Of a stretch of 64,000 bases of DNA, positions 26,166 to 36,400 are shown one piece after another (position 1 is the stretch's first letter; the number at the start of each line of letters is the position of its first letter). The notes beneath the pieces are model-generated. The model saw only the letters and a program-made list of their open reading frames with translations. It did no database searches and had not been told where the DNA came from. This stretch comes from Chitinophaga sp. Cy-1792. Lineage in GTDB: Bacteria; Bacteroidota; Bacteroidia; Chitinophagales; Chitinophagaceae. The translations under genes and the position numbers were made by a program. The stretch spans positions 1,612,001 to 1,676,000 of the forward strand of contig NZ_VWWO01000002.1 of the NCBI RefSeq assembly GCF_011752935.1. The letters run 5' to 3'.

Positions 26166-26681
26166 ATGGACAATGAAAAAAAGTGCCTGAGAAAGCCAAT
26201 TGTATTCGGGGTGCTGTTAACAGGTCTGGTGCTGGTTTTAACAGGATTTACAAATGCCGGAAATGCAAAGAAAGAAAAGTATATACTTCGGACTATCCTC
26301 ACTGCCAGCGCAGTTCCAGAGGGTTATGTCTTCTGTTCGCCAACCCCAGATGAAGAAGATAACTGCTTTTTTTATCTCAACGGAATAAAATATTTGAAGA
26401 AATCAAAACAGTATTGCGACCGCCTGGGTAACATATCCCATGTGGATGTCTTTCATTCGGAAGGCCGTGAAAGCTATACACCTGCCATGCTGCGTGCAGA
26501 TGCGCAGTTGCTTAAGAGCAGTGGCTGGATACTGAAGGGAAACGTATTGCAGGTAACGGCCGACTCGATCGTATACCCTGTTAAGGAAAAATTGCCGGAG
26601 GCATTACGGCAAGGGAAGAAGTTTTACTTATTGAGAAAAAGGAAAAGAAGTGATGAGCTTACTGTTTATGAAATATGGTAG
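26166..26681 (+). CDS. Small secreted or membrane-anchored protein of unknown function
   Basis: The ATG at 26166 gives a 171-residue protein with an N-terminal hydrophobic segment (about 13-31, IVFGVLLTGLVLVLTGF) that is a signal peptide or anchor. The mature part has several cysteines (FCSPTPDEEDNCFFYLNG and QYCDRL) and ends in a basic and then charged tail. I do not recognise a family. The gene diverges from the DinB-like gene across paired dyads, and a terminator follows, so it forms its own unit. Confidence 0.65.
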   Translation: MDNEKKCLRKPIVFGVLLTGLVLVLTGFTNAGNAKKEKYILRTILTASAVPEGYVFCSPTPDEEDNCFFYLNGIKYLKKSKQYCDRLGNISHVDVFHSEGRESYTPAMLRADAQLLKSSGWILKGNVLQVTADSIVYPVKEKLPEALRQGKKFYLLRKRKRSDELTVYEIW

Positions 26682-26712
26682 GTAGTTACGATTTTTCCAG
26701 CTAGATATCCGG

Positions 26713-26739
26713 GCAATCTCATTTGAGATTGCTTTTTTA
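26713..26739 (+). terminator. Terminator after the small secreted protein gene
   Basis: GCAATCTC-ATTT-GAGATTGC followed by TTTTTTA. Confidence 0.88.
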
Positions 26740-26881
26740 TTTTATTCCGGTAATTGCTTAAAATATTTTCTTCACTAAAACTATTTATTAAAACTCCCCG
26801 TACTTATCCCGGCCTCTTATTTACCGGTAAAATAGCAGCCAGTTCCAGACTGAAGTTAATTGTTTAACTAATAACCTTGTT

Positions 26882-27574
26882 ATGGCAAACAAACAGCATT
26901 TGGCTGAACCAGCTACGGGTGGCATACCCAGAAGAAAGTTTCTGATGCAGGCTGGTATGGCTTGTACTGCGGCGATGATAATATCGTCCTGTAAAAAAGA
27001 TGATGACAATAATAATACCCAGCCGGCCGGCAGTATTGATCTGGGTAACGGAGATATTGGTATCCTCAATTATGCATATGCATTGGAGCAACTGGAGGCG
27101 GCCTTTTATACCCAGGTAGTGTTAACCCCTTATGGCGGTATCAGTTCTACGGAATTGTCACTGCTGACGGATATACGGGACCACGAGATAGCTCACCGGG
27201 AATTCTTTAAAGCAGCCTTAGGCGCTTCGGCCATTCCCGGATTACAGGTGAATTTTTCAGCGGTAGATTTTACTAAGCGCGACAGCGTGCTGGCCACAGC
27301 AAAAGCATTTGAAGACCTGGGCGTTTCGGCCTATAACGGTGCCGGACAATTAATTGCCAATGGTCAGTATTTATTGCTGGCAGGAAAAATTGTATCTGTG
27401 GAAGCCCGGCACGCGGCCTATATCAGGGACCTTATCAGTAATGGTTCATTTGCTGACAATACCGTGGTAGATATGAACGGACTGGATATGGTGAAAGATC
27501 CAACAACGGTATTGTCAACGGCAGCGCCCTTTCTTAAATCAGTATTATGGGCAGGCAATCTTCCTAAAAAGTAA
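26882..27574 (+). CDS. Tat-exported ferritin-like lipoprotein
   Basis: A 230-residue protein with a twin-arginine signal (PRRKFLMQAG) and a lipobox ending at Cys37 (IISSC), followed by a low-complexity Asp/Asn linker. The mature domain is a four-helix ferritin-like bundle (Ferritin_2 type): YALEQLEAAFY, IRDHEIAHREFF, FEDLGVSAYNG and VSVEARHAAYIRDL supply the Glu and ExxH ligands of a di-metal site. Such proteins are annotated as desiccation- or stress-related; activity is mostly unknown. It is the first gene of a run with a second ferritin-like protein, a Trp-rich protein and a sigma/anti-sigma pair. Confidence 0.85.
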   Translation: MANKQHLAEPATGGIPRRKFLMQAGMACTAAMIISSCKKDDDNNNTQPAGSIDLGNGDIGILNYAYALEQLEAAFYTQVVLTPYGGISSTELSLLTDIRDHEIAHREFFKAALGASAIPGLQVNFSAVDFTKRDSVLATAKAFEDLGVSAYNGAGQLIANGQYLLLAGKIVSVEARHAAYIRDLISNGSFADNTVVDMNGLDMVKDPTTVLSTAAPFLKSVLWAGNLPKK

Positions 27575-27618
27575 TATTTCAGTAGCAGAATTCCTCACCC
27601 TGATTAAAAAAATTAGTT

Positions 27619-28428
27619 ATGAAAATACTGGATATCATTGAAGAAATGTCGCATGAAGATCCTGAACTGCCGGAAAGATTAGACACCAGAAGATCGGCCA
27701 TGTCCAGATTTGCCGGCTTAGGTGGCAAACTTGCATTGGCAGCATTGCCACTGGCATTGGGGGGCCTGTTAAAAAAAGCATACGGACAAACAACCAGCAG
27801 CATAGTGGATATTCTGAATTATGCATTGACGCTGGAATACCTGGAATCTACTTTCTATACAACCGGAGCCGCTTCCGGAGTGGTGCCTGCCGGTACGCCG
27901 GCGGTAGCTGCCATCAATACTATACGCGACCATGAGAATGAGCACGTGGCGTTTCTGACATCCGTGATCAAATCCATGAATGCAACACCGGTAACAAAGC
28001 CCAATTTTGATTTTACCGCAGGAGGGACGTTTCCTAATGTATTTACCAACTACGATACCTTTCTGGCAGTAGCCCAGGCATTTGAAGATACTGGTGTAAG
28101 AGCCTATAAAGGAAGGGCCGTGGAACTGATGAGCAATAGCGTAGTATTAACTGCCGCCTTACAGATCCATTCTGTAGAAGCCCGCCACGCCTCACATATC
28201 CGTCAGATGCGGGCGGCAAGAGGCGCCAATGAAAAACCATGGATTACCGGAAATGACACCGGCGGCATAGGTCCAGCCGTTCAAAGTTCCTATAACGGAG
28301 AAGAAAATACCATTCAGGGAGGCGTAAACATTACCAACTTCGTAAATATAAATGCAGCCACTGAAAGCTTTGATGAACCATTGACAGCTTCACAGGTGCT
28401 GGCCATCGTTAAACCTTTTATCGTATAA
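27619..28428 (+). CDS. Second ferritin-like domain protein with Tat-like leader
   Basis: A 269-residue paralogue of the preceding gene with an atypical leader: about 22 charged residues and then DTRRSAMSRFAGLGGKLALA, a Tat-like RR motif before a hydrophobic stretch (about 35-52). The ferritin-like bundle has YALTLEYLESTFY, IRDHENEHVAFL, FEDTGVRAYKG and HSVEARHASHIRQMR, with metal ligands retained. A Gly/Asn-rich tail of about 60 residues follows. It is 44 bp from the first copy and 32 bp from the Trp-rich gene. Export of a folded, metal-loaded protein is consistent with Tat, an inference. Confidence 0.83.
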   Translation: MKILDIIEEMSHEDPELPERLDTRRSAMSRFAGLGGKLALAALPLALGGLLKKAYGQTTSSIVDILNYALTLEYLESTFYTTGAASGVVPAGTPAVAAINTIRDHENEHVAFLTSVIKSMNATPVTKPNFDFTAGGTFPNVFTNYDTFLAVAQAFEDTGVRAYKGRAVELMSNSVVLTAALQIHSVEARHASHIRQMRAARGANEKPWITGNDTGGIGPAVQSSYNGEENTIQGGVNITNFVNINAATESFDEPLTASQVLAIVKPFIV

Positions 28429-28460
28429 ACAATTTCATCATCATTTTTAATCAGGCATTT

Positions 28461-28877
28461 ATGAAAAATGTAATAAGGAAAGCCATGACAGGATGCTTTA
28501 TGATGGCATTAGGTTTTATGGTATTGAATCAACTGGTAGTTAATAAGGCACAAGCTGCTGTTGTCACACCTGGCGTCACAGAATGGAAACAATCGTCAAC
28601 AGGTACCTGGCCTGGAATGAAAGACGGACAAACCTACTGGTATAAACTGGATAACAAGGCTATGCTGTGGTGGAGCACCGATGGCAAAACATGGGAACAG
28701 GTGAAAGACCAGGACTGGGCAGATAAATCTGGCAAATGGCTCAAAATAAGCCATAAAAAACTGGTATGGAGCGCAGATGGTAAAACCTGGTCGGAAGTGC
28801 CTGAGTGGAAATGGGAAGGGTCAGATGGTAAATGGTATAAGTTCGACAGCAAATGGATGCTGTGGGTGAACGAATAA
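28461..28877 (+). CDS. Tryptophan-rich secreted repeat protein
   Basis: A 138-residue protein with a signal peptide (about 1-33, ending NKAQA). The mature part has 15 tryptophans in about 105 residues, arranged as roughly two and a half copies of a 30-33-residue unit of form GKWxKxxxKxxLWxxDGKTWxxV. No family is recognised; the pattern suggests small beta-hairpin modules with exposed aromatic faces, as in carbohydrate- or wall-binding repeats (speculative). It belongs to the ferritin-like operon and precedes the ECF sigma gene by 130 bp. Confidence 0.78.
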   Translation: MKNVIRKAMTGCFMMALGFMVLNQLVVNKAQAAVVTPGVTEWKQSSTGTWPGMKDGQTYWYKLDNKAMLWWSTDGKTWEQVKDQDWADKSGKWLKISHKKLVWSADGKTWSEVPEWKWEGSDGKWYKFDSKWMLWVNE

Positions 28878-28913
28878 ATAAACAATGTCTTTGATTCAGT
28901 ACTCAGATAAATA

Positions 28914-28965
28914 GCACCGCTAACTACCTCTCCGTGTTTTACCTCACTGGAGAGGTAGCCGGTGC
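28914..28965 (+). other. Strong stem-loop between the Trp-rich gene and the sigma factor gene
   Basis: CTACCTCTCC and GGAGAGGTAG (perfect 10-bp arms, 15-base loop) are nested inside GCACCG and CGGTGC. There is no T-run after it, so it is not a standard terminator; it could be a processing site or partial attenuator. Confidence 0.6.
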
Positions 28966-29007
28966 TCAACCTGGTAATTAAATTAAGCTCACCATTTTTA
29001 TCTTCCG

Positions 29008-29550
29008 TTGAAGGGCCCGGTTACATACAATGAACACGAATTGGTCGCGTTACTACAACAGCGTATCGAACCGGCATATGAGTACCTGTTCGATAAGTAT
29101 TCCCGTGCCTTATATGGCGTTATTCTTGATATCATCCCCGACCGCGAAATAGCCGCTGACACCCTTCAGGAAGTCTTTCTGAAAATATGGCGGTTAATCG
29201 ATAAATATGATCCCGGAAAAGGAACTTTATTTACCTGGATGTTCCAGATAGCCAGAAGCACATCGATAGATATGGTCAGAAGTAAAAACTGGTTAAAAAC
29301 GAAACTAAACGTTGAATTGTCCGATAGTCATATGGCCATGCCAGATAATAATAAAACAGCTTTTGAAGATATTGGTCTCCGTAAGGCAATAAAAGGCCTG
29401 AGGCAGGAACACAGCGTTTTAATAGAACTTTCTTATTTTCAAGGATACACCCAGGAAGAAATTGCCCAAATGCTGCAACTACCGCTAGGAACTGTTAAAA
29501 CAAGACTGAGGGCCGCCCTGATTCAATTACGAAAATTTATCGCTACATAA
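29008..29550 (+). CDS. ECF-type RNA polymerase sigma-70 factor
   Basis: A 180-residue ECF sigma factor. Region 2 (about 22-92: AYEYLFDKYSRALYGVI, DTLQEVFLKIWR, GTLFTWMFQIARSTSIDMVRSK) and region 4 (about 120-175: LSYFQGYTQEEIAQML, LPLGTVKTRLRAAL) are complete. The only start giving an intact region 2 is a TTG at 29008; the ATG at 29028 is out of frame. A -7-like TATCTTCC lies directly before that TTG, so the start or promoter is not settled. The next gene, 3 bp downstream, is its probable anti-sigma factor. Confidence 0.88.
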   Translation: MKGPVTYNEHELVALLQQRIEPAYEYLFDKYSRALYGVILDIIPDREIAADTLQEVFLKIWRLIDKYDPGKGTLFTWMFQIARSTSIDMVRSKNWLKTKLNVELSDSHMAMPDNNKTAFEDIGLRKAIKGLRQEHSVLIELSYFQGYTQEEIAQMLQLPLGTVKTRLRAALIQLRKFIAT

Positions 29551-29552
29551 CA

Positions 29553-30350
29553 TTGGATATACAGGCATACATACAAAGTGGAGCTGTTGAAAGCTATGTT
29601 TTGGGATTGTCTGACCCGCATGAAACTGCTGAAATGAAGGGTCTGATACAACAATACCCTGAACTGGCCGCCGCCGTAACTGAATTTGAACGTGCACTGG
29701 AATCTGCTGGTACCTGGTCCCATACCCCCGCACCTTCAACCGTCAGAGATGATTTTTTACATGCAATAAAAAATACATCGCCTCTTCAACAGACCACCAT
29801 CACGTCTCCGAAGTCGGCCAACAGCCGGAAATTTATGCGCATAGCCGCTGCATTGTTACTACTGTTAGGCATCAGTGGCATATGCAATATACTGTTGTTC
29901 CGTAAATATGAAGGCGTTACCCGTGAATACTACTCATTGCTCGGTAAAACGCAGGAACTCCGGGCCGGCAAACAACAGGCAGAAAACAATATCAATACCA
30001 TCCGGCAGGATATGGGTATCGTTTCTGCACGGGCAATAAAAAAAATAATCCTTTCAGGAGTACCAGGAAAAGAAGACCACCAGGTAACCATTTACTGGGA
30101 TACCACCAGCCACAAAGTATATCTCTTTCAGGAAAAATTACCAGACGCACCTGCAGGAAAACAATACCAGCTATGGGCCATAACAGAAGGAAATCCAGTG
30201 GATGCAGGCCTGTTGGATAATTGCCACGGCCTCTGCAAAATGAAAGACATCGGCAAAGCACAAGCATTCGCCATTACTCTGGAACATACCGGCGGAAACA
30301 TCACACCTTCCACCGATCAGTTATATGTAATGGGAAAAGTTCCGATATAA
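29553..30350 (+). CDS. RskA-type anti-sigma factor
   Basis: A 265-residue single-pass inner-membrane protein. The cytoplasmic N-terminus (about 1-95: AYIQSGAVESYVLGLSDPHE, the usual anti-sigma ASD-like start), one transmembrane helix (about 98-117, AALLLLLGISGICNILLF), a short coiled stretch and a periplasmic RskA C-terminal domain (about 165-262: HQVTIYWDTTSHKVYLFQEKLP, PAGKQYQLWAI) are visible. It starts with TTG at 29553, coupled to the sigma gene. It should hold the sigma factor inactive until an envelope or oxidative signal; the neighbouring ferritin-like proteins suggest such a signal. Confidence 0.87.
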   Translation: MDIQAYIQSGAVESYVLGLSDPHETAEMKGLIQQYPELAAAVTEFERALESAGTWSHTPAPSTVRDDFLHAIKNTSPLQQTTITSPKSANSRKFMRIAAALLLLLGISGICNILLFRKYEGVTREYYSLLGKTQELRAGKQQAENNINTIRQDMGIVSARAIKKIILSGVPGKEDHQVTIYWDTTSHKVYLFQEKLPDAPAGKQYQLWAITEGNPVDAGLLDNCHGLCKMKDIGKAQAFAITLEHTGGNITPSTDQLYVMGKVPI

Positions 30351-30420
30351 AATATGGGTGGGATAATTCTCTTTCCTGATACCGTAAATCCGTATGTGGT
30401 CAGCATTGTATGCTAAAATG

Positions 30421-30458
30421 AAAAGGCGATATCTGCATAACAGATACCGCCTTTTTTA
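30421..30458. terminator. Bidirectional terminator after the anti-sigma gene
   Basis: AAAAGGCGATATCTG and CAGATACCGCCTTTT pair with one mismatch around CATAA, followed by more T on the plus strand and by T on the minus strand. It serves the convergent giant gene as well. Confidence 0.88.
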
Positions 30459-30471
30459 CAAGTATCATTCC

Positions 30472-33400
30472 TTATTGCAATAGTACTACCGTACCTGTTT
30501 TCTGGACGGTCTTACCTTCGGTATCAATTGCTTCGGCTATCCATACATATGTTCCCAGTGGCTGTATAACCCCGTTTAGCCGGCCATCCCAGCCAGTGGA
30601 CTCACTGCGCGATTCAAAAATCTGCTGGCCGTTGCGGTTAAAGATCCGGAAATATTTCAGCTGCTGCATGCCGCGTAACGAGATGTGCAGAATGTCATTC
30701 CTTCCGTCGTTGTTGGGCGAAAATGCATTTGCCACCAGGATATCTGTATAGGGTACCGCAAGTACTACCAATGTGTCTGTCGTCTGACAACCGGATTCCA
30801 TCGTCATGGATATCTGGTATAACTGGCTATGCTGCAAAGTGGTAACAGGCTGCGGACTGGTCGGATTGTCTAGTCCCGTTGCAGGCGCCCATAAATATTC
30901 ACTTCCATTGGTGGTTCTTGCCCTTAATTGGGTAGGTAAGCCTGCGGAAGTACGGATGTTGGGCAGACGCACCGGCTTTGGAGGTGCCACGGTTTTAATA
31001 CTCTTGTAAATGCTGGTGGCCAACTCAGGACACATATCCGGTATAGCCGTCAACGTTATATTGTAAATGCCGGCATTGGCAAAACTGAATTGCGGATGAA
31101 GATCACTGCTTTGCTGGCCGTCATCTACAGACCAGGTATAGCTTACTGCGCCACTCTGCGCCACCTGTGATTTATTGGTGAAATTGACCGGCAGGTTAAT
31201 ACAGTATTTATCATAGCTGAAGTCCGGTGCAGGTGCAAACAGTCGGGTCAGGGTAATATCATTGGTGGCAGGAGCAGAGCAGCCATTTGCATCAGTAGCA
31301 GTAGCGGTATAGGTGCCTGTTTCTGTGGCATTGAAGGTGCTGCCGTTTCCAGCTAATACTTTATTATCCAGCGACCATTCCATAGCATAATTGCCGGAAG
31401 CTATCAGCGTAGAGGTAGCATTAGGTCCGCAAAGGGTTTGGGCAGAGGCTGAAATAGTGACAACTGGTTGGGCCTTTACCAGCAAAGTACCGTTGATATA
31501 GGTAATCGTATAGTTGCTGGCGTTAGCGCCACTGGCAATTACCGGATAATTTCCTGGCGTGGAGCTTTGCTGTGCCGTGGTAGTTACCACCGGCTGTGCA
31601 GCCAATACCTGCGCCGTTTCGCCATGTACAAAGCCTGTGTAAGTCACACTCAGTGAAGGGTTGGCATCGTTCAGACACTTCACGGCGTCATTTGCGGTGA
31701 TGGTAAGGATTGCCGGTGTAATAGTCAGGTTGCCGGCACTGAAGCTGATGTCATAGTTTCCGGAGGTCAGGCCACCAGGGAGAATACTATATCCATTCCC
31801 TGTATTAATGGCCATCTGGGAAGTGCCGCTATAGGTCAGGTTACCTCCCAGCACGGTAGCGGCTTCTCCGTTCACAAGGCCATTGCAGGTGATGCCGTTG
31901 CCGCCCGTGTAAGCGTTACCATCATACACTTTGGTGGCATCATTCGCTGTTATTATCAGCGGAGCCTTGCTGATGGTCAGACTGCCAGCTGCATAACTGA
32001 TGTCGTAGTTGCCGGAAGTATACCCTGCCGGGCTGATTACATAGCCGGTTCCTGCATTGATAGCATGTTGGGAGCTGCCTGTAAATACTAATACACCACC
32101 AAGTACGCTGTTGTTTTCCCCGTTCACAAATCCGCTATAGGTCACTGTTCCGCCGGTGTATTCCAGGCCGTCATAAACCTTTTGTTGATTGTCTGCCGTA
32201 ACGGTGAGTGCCGCCTTGCCTATATTCAGTGTGCCTGCGGTATAAGTAATGTTATAGTTGTCAGATGTATAGCCAGTTGGCATAATCGTATATCCGTTAC
32301 CGGCATTGATGGCGCCTTGTGAAGTACCGGTATAGGTGAGTGTGCCGCCTAGCAGGTTTTTAGTTTCATTATTTACAAAGCCGCTGTAGGTAACGTCTTT
32401 GCCACCGGAGTAGGCGAGGCCATCGTAGGTTTTGCTGTCATCATTGGCCGTGATGGTCAGTGGTGCTTTGCCGATGGTTAGCGTGCCATTCTGGAATTGG
32501 ATAGTATAGTTGCTGGCAGTTAAGCCGCCAGGAGTAATAATATAACCCGTTCCTGCATTAATAGCACCCTGTGAGGTGCCAGTGTAGCTCAATGTACCAT
32601 TCAGTACGTTTTTACTTTCGCCAGGTACAAAGCCATTATAGTTGACATCGTTGCCGCCCGTGTATGGGAGGCCGTTATAGGTTCTGCTGTCATCGTTGGC
32701 GGTAACTATCAGGACTGCAGGGTTGATCGTGAGGGTACCATTAACAAAACCGATATCATAATTGTCAGATGTTAAGCCACCCGGAATGATCGTATAGGCG
32801 TTGCCGGTATTGATAGCTGTTTGGGAAGTACCTGTATAAACGAGGCTGCCACCCAATACTGTCCTGGTATCACCAGGTACAAACCCGGTGTAGGTAACGT
32901 TATAGCCACCGGAATATACCTGCCCGTCGTAGGTTTTACTGGCATCTGCCGCTGTAATGGTCAGCGGAGCCTTGGTGATGGCCAACGTGCCGTCTGCAAA
33001 GTCAATTGTATAGTTGCCTGAGCTGAGACCGCCTGGAGTAATCACATAGCTATTGCCAGCGTTGATAGCGCCCTGTGAACTGCCGCTATAACTTAAAATA
33101 CCTGTCAGAACGGATGCAGTTTCGTTGTTTACAAAGCCGCTATAGGTTACATTGCCGCCGGAGAATGGCTGGCCATCATAGACTTTACTTTCGTTACCGG
33201 CAGTGACGGTTAAGGCAGCTTTGGTAATATCCAGGTTCCCCTTTTTATAATTGATATCATAATTGTCAGATGTATAGCCAGTTGGCATAATCGTATATCC
33301 ATTCCCTGCATTGATGGCGCTCTGCGAGGTGCCTGTGTAGGTGAGTGCACCTGCCAGTACGGTTTCGTCTTCATTGTTTACGAAGCCGGCGTAGGTCACG

Positions 33401-36400
33401 CCTTTACCTCCAGTGTAAGGGAGACCATCATAGATTTTACTATCGTCATTGGCAGTGATAGTCAGGGCCGCTTTGGTGACCTCCAGTTTCCCGTCTGTAT
33501 AGGAAATAGCATAGTTGTCAGCTGTCAATCCGCCTGGAGTGATCACATAGCTGTTGCCAACGTTAATAGCGTTCTGTGAGGTGCCGGTATAGGTGAGCGT
33601 ACCACTCAGTACATTTTCGTCTTCACTGTTTACGAAGCCTGCGTAGGTCACGCCTTTGCCACCTGAGTAGGCGAGGCCATCGTAGATTTTACTGTCGTCA
33701 TTGGCAGTGATGGTCAGGGACGCTTTGGTGATCTCCAGTTTCCCATCTGTATAGGAAATAGCATAGTTGTCAGCTGTCAATCCGCCGGGCGTGATCACAT
33801 AGCTGCTGCCAACGCTAATGGCGTTCTGCGAGGTGCCGGTATAGGCGAGCGTGCCACTCAGCACATGTTCGTCTTCATTGTTAACGAAGCCGGTATAGGT
33901 CAGGCCTTTGCCACCGGCGTAGGCGAGGCCATCGTAGATTTTACTGTCGTCATTGGCAGTGATGGTCAGCGGAGCTTTGGTGATATCCAGTTTCCCCTCT
34001 GTATAGGAAATAGTATAGTTGTCAGCTGTCAATCCACCGACTGTGATCACATAGCTGTTGCCGACATTGATGGCGTTCTGTGAGGTGCCGGTATAGGCGA
34101 GCGTACCACTCAATACATTTTCGTCTTCACTGTTTACGAAGCCTGCGTAGGTCACGCCATTGCCACCGGCGTAGGCGAGGCCATCGTAGATTTTACTGTC
34201 GTCATTGGCAGTAATGGTCAGAGATGCTTTGGTGATCTCCAGTTTCCCATCTGTATAGGAAATAGCATAGTTGTCAGCTGTCAATCCGCCGGGAGTGATC
34301 ACATAGCTGTTGCCAACGCTAATGGCGTTCTGCGAGGTGCCGGTATAGGCGAGCGTGCCACTCAGCACATGTTCGTCTTCATTGTTAACGAAGCCGGTAT
34401 AGGTCACGCCATTGCCACCGGCGTAGGCGAGGCCATCATAGATTTTACTGTCATCATTCGCGGTGATAGTGAGTGGTGCTTTATTGATGGTGAGGGTACC
34501 TTTTTTAAATTCAATATCATAATTATCAGCTGTGAGTCCGCCGGGGATGATGTCATAGGTGCCTGCATTCACTGCCTGATCGGCAGTGCCAGTGTAGGAG
34601 AGTGTACCCTGTAATACGTTTTTATCTTCACCGTACACGAAATCCTTATAGGTCACAGTGTTCTTAACGCCATCATATGCAATCCCGTCGTAAGTTTTGC
34701 TGACATCCACCGCGGTGATGGTGAGTGGGGCTTTATTAATGGTAAGGGTAAATGTGGTGCTGGCGGAAGCATAAACGTCATCGCCGCCTTGGTATGCGGT
34801 GATGGTTACAGTACCTGCTTTTTTGATACTGATTTTCCATTTGTTTCCGTCGGCAGCATCCTGGTAAGCTTTTGCTATAGCATCGTCCGCAGAAGTATAG
34901 CTGACCGGAAGCCCGGAACTGGCAGTTGCTCCTGGCTCAAATGGCACATCGCCGTATGTTTTGGTGATATTGGAGGCTGTTACCGTTTGAGGTTTGTAAT
35001 TGCTTTCATACGCACCAATGTCAATGATACCGCCACTACCGAAGTTGGTTACACGGAGATTTCCTGCAAGGTCTCTGCTGGTGGCCGACAAGCCATTGTA
35101 ACTAGCGTTGTTTCCTTTATCTATTAATGGACTTGCACCTGAAAGTTGGTAATTCCCCTGCGTGGTTGCACTGAATGATGGCGCCACCGGGCTTACAAAT
35201 TGTGGATTCAGTGAGCCTGATAATATATTGGTTCCTGTTAATGTTGGAGTGCCTTCTATCAGCACATTTGATACATTTGGTATCGTGTTGTTGGCAACCA
35301 TCTGACTGCTGTTTCCACTGATGACCGTATTATAAATATTGGTGCTGCCTCCATCGATGTATAAGGAGCCTGCGGCAGGGGAGGAATTGCCTGCGATGGT
35401 GGTGTTGATAAAGGTGTTTGTGCTGTTAAGTGATTGTGCCGCACCCCCACTGTTGCTGGCAAAATTCCCCGACAGTAATGCATCTGTGATATTTACAGAT
35501 CCGGTAGAGGAGTAGATGCCACCACCTATTATACCTGTATTTCCCTGTATTTTCAGGTGGTCTCCGGTTAAATTACCATCTATCTGCATGAATATGGCCC
35601 CACCATACCCCAGGCATTTATTGTCCTTGAAGTCTGCATATTTTAGTGTTACATTCGAATTTTGCACATACATAGCTCCTCCGTGATCGGCCGTATTATT
35701 GGACATGACCGTATTAGTTATAATATTATTAGCCGAAAAGGCAATTGCTATTCCGCCTGCACTGGAGGATTTATTATTACTTATCTGCACATTGTCCATT
35801 ACCAGGTTAACATACGGAAAGGAGACAATACCCCCTCCAAACATGGTAGAACTGTTTTTGGTAACGATCAGGTTTTTTAAAATAACAGGGGTGGTATTCG
35901 CAGCCGAAGCAGAAATAAATATCCCTCCACCATAATTGGAAAGGAAGCCGACGCCATTCACATTAATGTTGGAAGTGCCATCGTTTGCTATTCCGTCAGA
36001 AATGGTAAATCCATCCAGTATGATGTTGTTCAGGTTGCCTCCGGCAATGACCACATGTAGTGCGTTTGTCTGGCTGCCACTGATCACACCCAGATCTCCT
36101 GATAAGGTACTGGTATTGGCAGTATTGGTGATGTCCCTGTCTGCCAGCGCTATTTCTGTGCCGGCGAAGTTGCCGTAAACAGCCGTATTCGCAGGAATAA
36201 CGAATGACCTTGCCCTGTCGTTGGTGGAATTATTGGCTGTATATAAGGGGATATATTTACCTCCCGCTACCCAGATCTGGTTCACCGTTCCTGGATTGTT
36301 TATTGCATATTTCAGCGCATCCGACAGTTCTCCATAAGCATCTGCCCAGCTGCTGCCGGTTCCTGTAGAACCCTTTTTTACGTATAGCCGCCCGTTAGTA

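Noticed and set aside
31660..34740. CRISPR-like array
   Set aside because: The repeats are about 250-bp coding units in one continuous frame, with no short repeat-spacer structure.
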